Shown one piece after another: positions 5,689 through 8,557 of a stretch of DNA of 8,557 bases; within the stretch, counting starts at the first letter, position 1, and the number at the start of each line of letters is the position of its first letter. The notes beneath the pieces are model-generated. The model saw nothing but the letters and a program-made list of their open reading frames with translations, did not search any database and was not told the DNA's origin. Source of the stretch: Elusimicrobiota bacterium (GTDB lineage Bacteria > Elusimicrobiota > Elusimicrobia > O2-12-FULL-59-9). The stretch spans positions 1 to 8,557 of the forward strand of contig JACQRQ010000130.1 of the NCBI GenBank assembly GCA_016206405.1. Reading direction: 5' to 3'. The position numbers were made by a program, and so were the translations under genes.

Positions 5689-6745
5689 AGGGAGGATGGA
5701 GTATGCCCTTTTCGGTGATGAAAGCGGTGATGAGCGCGTGCGGAGTGACGTCGAAAGCGGGGTGCAGGGCTTGCGCGTTGCGGGGCGCGATGCGCCGGCC
5801 GTTGATTTCCACCACCTCTTTGGGGCTTCTCTGCTCGATGGGGATGTCCTTGCCGCCCGCGAGCTTCATGTCGATGGTGGAGGTCGCCGCGGCGACGTAA
5901 AAAGGCACGCGGTGATAGCGCGCCAGAGCCGCCAAAGTGAAGGTTCCGATTTTGTTGGCGGTGTCGCCGTTGCGGGCGATACGGTCGGCTCCCACGATAA
6001 TGGCGTGGATTTTCTCGCGCCCCATCAGGTAGCCTGCCATGTTGTCGGTGATGAGCGCGCACGGTATCTTGTTCTGCATCAGCTCCCAGAGCGTCAGCCG
6101 GCTTCCCTGCAGGTACGGGCGGGTTTCGCAGGCGAACGCCTTCTTGAGCTTGCCGATTTTAAAGGCTTGCCGCACCACACCCAGCGCCGTCCCCCACCCG
6201 CCGGTGGCCAGGGCTCCTGCGTTGCAGTAGGTGATGATTTGGGCGCCGTGGGGAAGCAATTTTGCGCCGTGGCGGGAGAGATCAAGATTAGACTGGATAT
6301 CTTCCCGGACAACCCGTTCGGCCTCGCTTTTGAGGGCCTTCCAGGATTTCCCAGCGTCAAAAGGAACGGCTTGGGCCAGGTTCCGGGCTCTGCCCAGCAT
6401 CCGGTCCAGGATGAGAGAGAGGTGAACGGCGGTCGGGCGCGCCGAGATGAGGACGTTTCTCGCCTCGGCCATATGCTTGATGAATTCGGCGGCTGCGCGG
6501 CTTTCCTTTCCTGGAGACTTATGCGGCCGCAATGTCGCGGAAAACTGCAGGGCCGCCAAGGCCATCGCGTAGGCGGCGGCGCAGCCGATGAGGGGCGCGC
6601 CACGCAGGGCCATGTTTCGGATCGTCTCCCCGACTTGGCGGTACTCGGCGCAGCGGATGAAGAGAGTCCGGGCGGGCAAGGCGCGCTGGTCCAGGACGTA
6701 AACGCAGCTGCCTTTCCAGAAAATTGTCCGTACGGGGTCGCGCAT
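5666..6745 (-). CDS. mtnA: S-methyl-5-thioribose-1-phosphate isomerase
   Basis: MtnA converts methylthioribose-1-phosphate to methylthioribulose-1-phosphate in the methionine salvage pathway. The 359-residue product has the eIF2B-alpha/MtnA fold signatures: LDQRALP at 18-24, MALRGAPLIG at 45-54 for phosphate binding, TYCNAGALATGG at 172-183 with the catalytic Cys174, ETRPYLQGSRLT at 207-218, VGADRIARNGDTANKIGT at 251-268 with the catalytic Asp254, and PAFDVTP at 329-335. Length is normal. Tyr173 replaces the His usual before the catalytic Cys (THCNAG), a mild oddity. The Cys and Asp pair favours MtnA, although the related ribose-1,5-bisphosphate isomerases share much of this pattern. The ATG has no Shine-Dalgarno site, and GATAAT ends 6 nt before it. 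No kinase, dehydratase or other salvage gene is adjacent. The 3' end overlaps the convergent CPBP gene. Confidence 0.93.
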   Translation of the reverse strand: MRDPVRTIFWKGSCVYVLDQRALPARTLFIRCAEYRQVGETIRNMALRGAPLIGCAAAYAMALAALQFSATLRPHKSPGKESRAAAEFIKHMAEARNVLISARPTAVHLSLILDRMLGRARNLAQAVPFDAGKSWKALKSEAERVVREDIQSNLDLSRHGAKLLPHGAQIITYCNAGALATGGWGTALGVVRQAFKIGKLKKAFACETRPYLQGSRLTLWELMQNKIPCALITDNMAGYLMGREKIHAIIVGADRIARNGDTANKIGTFTLAALARYHRVPFYVAAATSTIDMKLAGGKDIPIEQRSPKEVVEINGRRIAPRNAQALHPAFDVTPHALITAFITEKGILHPPFKRAQTS

Positions 6746-6751
6746 CGGGCT

Positions 6752-6757
6752 ATTATC
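6752..6757 (-). promoter_or_regulatory. -10 element of mtnA, probably leaderless
   Basis: On the minus strand GATAAT (5 of 6 to TATAAT) ends exactly 6 nt before the mtnA ATG, which would put the transcription start at or within a base or two of the initiation codon. No Shine-Dalgarno site exists. The -35 region (6775-6780, CTTAGA) is poor and falls at the edge of the palindrome arm, so activation by a bound factor is conceivable. Confidence 0.4.
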
Positions 6758-6760
6758 GTG

Positions 6761-6810
6761 AATCAGCCATCAGATCTAAGCGGTTGCATGCTTAACTCTG
6801 ATGGCTGATT
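6761..6810. repeat. 50-nt interrupted palindrome upstream of mtnA
   Basis: Two perfect 14-bp arms, AATCAGCCATCAGA (6761-6774) and TCTGATGGCTGATT (6797-6810), enclose a 22-nt centre. That centre contains a nested pair, TAAGC (6777-6781) and GCTTA (6790-6794), around an 8-nt loop. As RNA this makes a 14-bp stem, a 2x2 internal loop and a 5-bp stem. Neither side ends in a strong U-tract: the plus direction has TTTT overlapping the arm, and the minus direction continues CACGAT. A standard terminator for the DUF167 gene is therefore doubtful. The element occupies over half of the 88-bp gap and its inner arm lies between the -10 and the -35 region of mtnA. An operator, a rho-linked or symmetric terminator, or a REP/MITE-like repeat are all possible. 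Confidence 0.85.
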
Positions 6811-6833
6811 TTGAGGCTTCGGTGTCGATGCGA

Positions 6834-7097
6834 TTAAGGGATGGATTCCATCACGTGCTTGAGATCTTCTTCGGTGCGTCCGCTGATCTCGATGGTTTTT
6901 TCCCGTCCTTTGGCTCCGCGAAGGATGTTGACCGTTTTCGGCTTGACGTCGAAGAACTCGGCCAAGTAGCGCTGCAGCACGGAGTTGGATTTTTCATCGA
7001 CCGAGGGAGAGGTGATTTTTACGCGCAAGACGCTGCCGATACGGCTGACGACTTCATTCTCATCCGACTTCGGAATGACGCGCACTTTAACAATCAT
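6834..7097 (-). CDS. DUF167 (YggU-type) family protein
   Basis: An 87-residue small cytoplasmic protein of the DUF167 family, whose function is not established. It opens with the strand MIVKVRVIPKSDENEVV (family form V-x-V-x-P-x-A-x-x-x-x-V). It continues with LRVKITSPSVDEKSNSVLQ at ~24-42, where family members usually read APP-x-x-G-x-AN, then the helix LAEFFDV, and the conserved ILRGAKGREKTIEISG at 58-73 (G-x-x-x-R-x-K). The replacements of Gly by Glu and of Ala by Ser in the central motif are atypical. Translation is well marked by GGAGGAGG at 7102-7109, four bases before the ATG. It lies 20 bp after the yggS stop and is surely co-transcribed with it. The yggS/DUF167 pairing is common in bacteria, usually with the membrane gene yggT between them, which is missing here. 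Confidence 0.88.
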   Translation of the reverse strand: MIVKVRVIPKSDENEVVSRIGSVLRVKITSPSVDEKSNSVLQRYLAEFFDVKPKTVNILRGAKGREKTIEISGRTEEDLKHVMESIP

Positions 7098-7117
7098 GAA
7101 GCCTCCTCCACTCGCTG

Positions 7118-7816
7118 TTAAGCTGCCGCAAAAATCGCGGAACCGATACGGATACAGTTGGATCCTTCTTCAACGGCGATTTCAAAATCCCGGCTCATGC
7201 CCATCGATAAAATCGGCGCGGTGCGGTTTTCAAGCGCCCTCTTGCCGGCAAAATGAAGATCAAAGAGGCGCTTCATCTCTCTAAAGTACGGGCGGGTCGC
7301 TTCCACCGGCTCCAAGACGGGAGCGATCGCCATCAGTCCCCGGATATCCAGGTTCCGGAAGGCCTCGGCCGCTTTCAGGAACTCCGCCAGCGACTCCGGC
7401 GGCAGGCCGTGCTGCCCGGCGCTGCGGGCGACATTGACTTGAACCAGCGCGCCTTGCTTTTTGCCTCTCGCGCCGGCGGCCCGGTCCAGAGCCAGGGCCA
7501 ATTTCAGCGAATCGAGCGAATGGATGCAGTCAAAAAACTCGACGGCCCGCGCCGCCTTGTTGCTTTGAAGATGGCCGATAAAATGCCATCTTGAAGAGTC
7601 CCCGCCGCCGGCGGCTTGGATTCTCCGCTCGGCGTCCTGCATCCGGTTTTCTCCAAAAAGGATAGGCTCTTGGCTGCGCAAGAGCGATAAGAATTGCGCC
7701 TCGGCGGCGTACTTGACGGCGACGACGAGGCTGACGGGCCTTAAATCGGGAGACCGGCGGAGGGCGGCGCGCGCACGGTCCCGGACCCGCTGCAGATTGT
7801 CAAAGAGCCCTTCCAC
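7118..7816 (-). CDS. yggS: YggS/PLPBP family pyridoxal 5'-phosphate homeostasis protein
   Basis: A 232-residue cytoplasmic PLP-binding protein with the fold of the alanine racemase N-terminal barrel. Family members hold PLP and keep vitamin B6 and amino-acid pools balanced without a known catalytic reaction. Lys35 in VVAVKY is the Schiff-base lysine. The other landmarks are FGENRMQDA at 54-62, WHFIGHLQSNK at 77-87, VQVNVA at 125-130, GLMAI at 160-164, the phosphate-binding SMGMSRDF at 204-211 and RIGSAIF at 223-229. The Ser or Thr that usually precedes the lysine is Val here. The initiation codon is GTG at 7814-7816; no ATG fits upstream and the first helix begins immediately. GGAG is only 1 nt away, too close to act as a ribosome site, while a perfect TATAAT ends 8 nt before the GTG. 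The DUF167 gene follows in the same unit. Confidence 0.95.
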   Translation of the reverse strand: MEGLFDNLQRVRDRARAALRRSPDLRPVSLVVAVKYAAEAQFLSLLRSQEPILFGENRMQDAERRIQAAGGGDSSRWHFIGHLQSNKAARAVEFFDCIHSLDSLKLALALDRAAGARGKKQGALVQVNVARSAGQHGLPPESLAEFLKAAEAFRNLDIRGLMAIAPVLEPVEATRPYFREMKRLFDLHFAGKRALENRTAPILSMGMSRDFEIAVEEGSNCIRIGSAIFAAA

Positions 7817-7824
7817 GCTCCGCT

Positions 7825-7854
7825 ATTATATCATTTTTCGAGGAGAAATAACAA
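7825..7854 (-). promoter_or_regulatory. Extended -10 promoter of yggS-DUF167
   Basis: Reading the minus strand, TTGTTA (7854-7849, 4 of 6 to consensus) is followed after 18 bp by TATAAT (7830-7825). The hexamer is preceded by TGA, giving a perfect TGnTATAAT. The expected start site is within a base or two of the GTG at 7816. The -35 box overlaps the tail of the groEL terminator. Confidence 0.75.
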
Positions 7855-7885
7855 TCCCCCGCCAAGAGTTCTTGGCGGGGGATTG
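7846..7885 (-). terminator. Intrinsic terminator of groEL
   Basis: A perfect 15-bp GC-rich stem, CAATCCCCCGCCAAG (7852-7866) pairing with CTTGGCGGGGGATTG (7871-7885), has a 4-nt loop. On the minus strand it is followed by TTATTT, giving the U-rich tail. It lies 36 nt after the groEL stop codon and is oriented to end that transcript. It separates groEL from yggS. Confidence 0.93.
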
Positions 7886-7921
7886 CGTTTCAATCGACTC
7901 GGTTTGAAGGCCGAGAGGACG

Positions 7922-8557
7922 TTAGTACATCTCCGGGCCGGGCATCGCGGCGCCTTTCTCCTTCTTCTCCGGCAGGTCGGAGACGAGGACTTCCGTCGTC
8001 AGCACCGTGCCGGCGATGGACGCGGCGTTTTGCAGAGCCACGCGGACCACCTTGGCCGGATCAACGATCCCGGATTTGAACATGTCCGCATACTCGGCGG
8101 TATCGGCGTCAAAACCCCATCCGTCCTCAAGGCTGCGGATCTTGTTGACGACCACGGAGCCTTCCAGGCCGGCGTTTTCAGCCAATTGCCGGGCCGGGCC
8201 TTCCAGCGCCTTTTTGACGATGTTGATGCCGGTCTGCTCATCGGTATCTTCGCCTTTGAGCTTTTCGAGGACTTTCGCCGCCCGGAGCAGGGTCGTCCCG
8301 CCTCCGGCAACGATGCCTTCTTCAACGCCCGCGCGCGTGGCGTTTTTGGCGTCCTCGACTTTAGATTTTTTCGCCTTCATCTCGGTTTCGGTGGCGGCGC
8401 CCACGCTGATGACGGCCACTCCGCCCGAGAGCTTGGCCAGCCGCTCCTCGAGTTTTTCGCGGTCATAGTCCGAGGTGGTGTCCTTGATCTGGCGGCGAAG
8501 CTGCTCCATGCGGGCCTTGATGGCGTTTTTGTCGCCGGCGCCGTCAACGATGGTCGT
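7922..8557 (-). CDS. groEL: Chaperonin GroEL, C-terminal part
   Basis: The visible 211 residues are the C-terminal portion of the 60-kDa chaperonin subunit, which forms the ATP-driven folding ring. The frame runs off the right edge without a start. The fragment begins TTIVDGAGDKNAI at the apical-to-intermediate boundary. It continues through the intermediate helix (EKLEERLAKLSGGVAVI), VEDAKNATRAGVEEGIVAGGG (the Asp matching E. coli Asp398, needed for ATP hydrolysis, and the glycine loop), then the equatorial domain with NAGLEGSVVV, GFDADTAEYADM, GIVDPAKVVRVALQNAASIAG and LTTEVLVSDLPEKK. All expected segments are intact. The tail is short and ends AAMPGPEMY, without the usual Gly-Gly-Met repeats. 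groES would be expected upstream, beyond the window, and a strong terminator follows. Confidence 0.98.
   Translation of the reverse strand, partial: TTIVDGAGDKNAIKARMEQLRRQIKDTTSDYDREKLEERLAKLSGGVAVISVGAATETEMKAKKSKVEDAKNATRAGVEEGIVAGGGTTLLRAAKVLEKLKGEDTDEQTGINIVKKALEGPARQLAENAGLEGSVVVNKIRSLEDGWGFDADTAEYADMFKSGIVDPAKVVRVALQNAASIAGTVLTTEVLVSDLPEKKEKGAAMPGPEMY

Noticed and set aside
5495..6808. 437-codon plus-strand open frame
   Set aside because: It spans the CPBP 3' end and nearly all of mtnA antisense. The composition is Gly, Arg, Asp and Val-rich without motifs, while mtnA on the minus strand is complete with catalytic residues.
6746..6833. SAM or other methionine-related riboswitch upstream of mtnA
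   Set aside because: The gap contains only a simple nested hairpin without the multi-helix junction of SAM riboswitches, and the likely transcription start lies downstream of it.
1..8557. CRISPR arrays, insertion sequences, tRNA or rRNA genes
   Set aside because: No regularly spaced repeats, no transposase frame with terminal repeats, and no tRNA cloverleaf or rRNA sequence was seen on either strand.

Overview
This is a GC-rich, very compact bacterial chromosomal window with eleven protein-coding genes, two of them cut by the window edges. There are no RNA genes, insertion sequences, CRISPR arrays or phage genes, and no gene-free stretch longer than about 105 bases. The content is housekeeping and cell-envelope functions. 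The combination of a Ser/Thr kinase, a TMTC-like TPR glycosyltransferase, a DUF4321 gene beside maf, and operon-first genes that lack Shine-Dalgarno sites fits an uncultured GC-rich lineage such as Elusimicrobiota or a neighbouring candidate phylum. That placement is a low-confidence guess, because no marker here is diagnostic.

Layout. (1) At 1-245 (-) lies the N-terminus of a probable Ser/Thr protein kinase. It is divergent from 293-3050 (+), a two-gene unit holding a family 2 glycosyltransferase and a membrane GT-C glycosyltransferase with C-terminal TPRs. (2) At 3030-4738 (-) is a four-gene run, transcribed doxX-like, cutA, DUF4321, maf. It converges on and overlaps the glycosyltransferase unit by 21 bp. 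(3) At 4807-5688 (+) is a CPBP intramembrane protease gene, divergent from doxX and overlapping the convergent mtnA gene by 23 bp. (4) At 5666-6745 (-) is mtnA, whose upstream region carries a striking 50-nt interrupted palindrome. (5) At 6834-7816 (-) is a yggS-DUF167 pair with its own strong extended -10 promoter. (6) At 7922-8557 (-) is the 3' part of groEL, ended by a textbook intrinsic terminator at 7846-7885.

How the genes may work together. The two glycosyltransferases probably act in sequence or in parallel on envelope glycans or glycoproteins. YggS (PLP homeostasis) and DUF167 are often neighbours in bacteria. MtnA belongs to methionine salvage, but no other salvage gene is visible. 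Maf (nucleotide house-cleaning) is translationally coupled to DUF4321. The most distinctive genome-level trait is that several operon-first genes (GT2, CPBP, mtnA, yggS) have no Shine-Dalgarno site but carry a -10-like hexamer 6-9 nt before the start codon, which suggests leaderless mRNAs. Internal genes (TMTC-like, DUF4321, DUF167) do carry purine-rich Shine-Dalgarno sites. I did not find a convincing novel defence or mobile system; the unexplained structured element upstream of mtnA is the best candidate for something undescribed.
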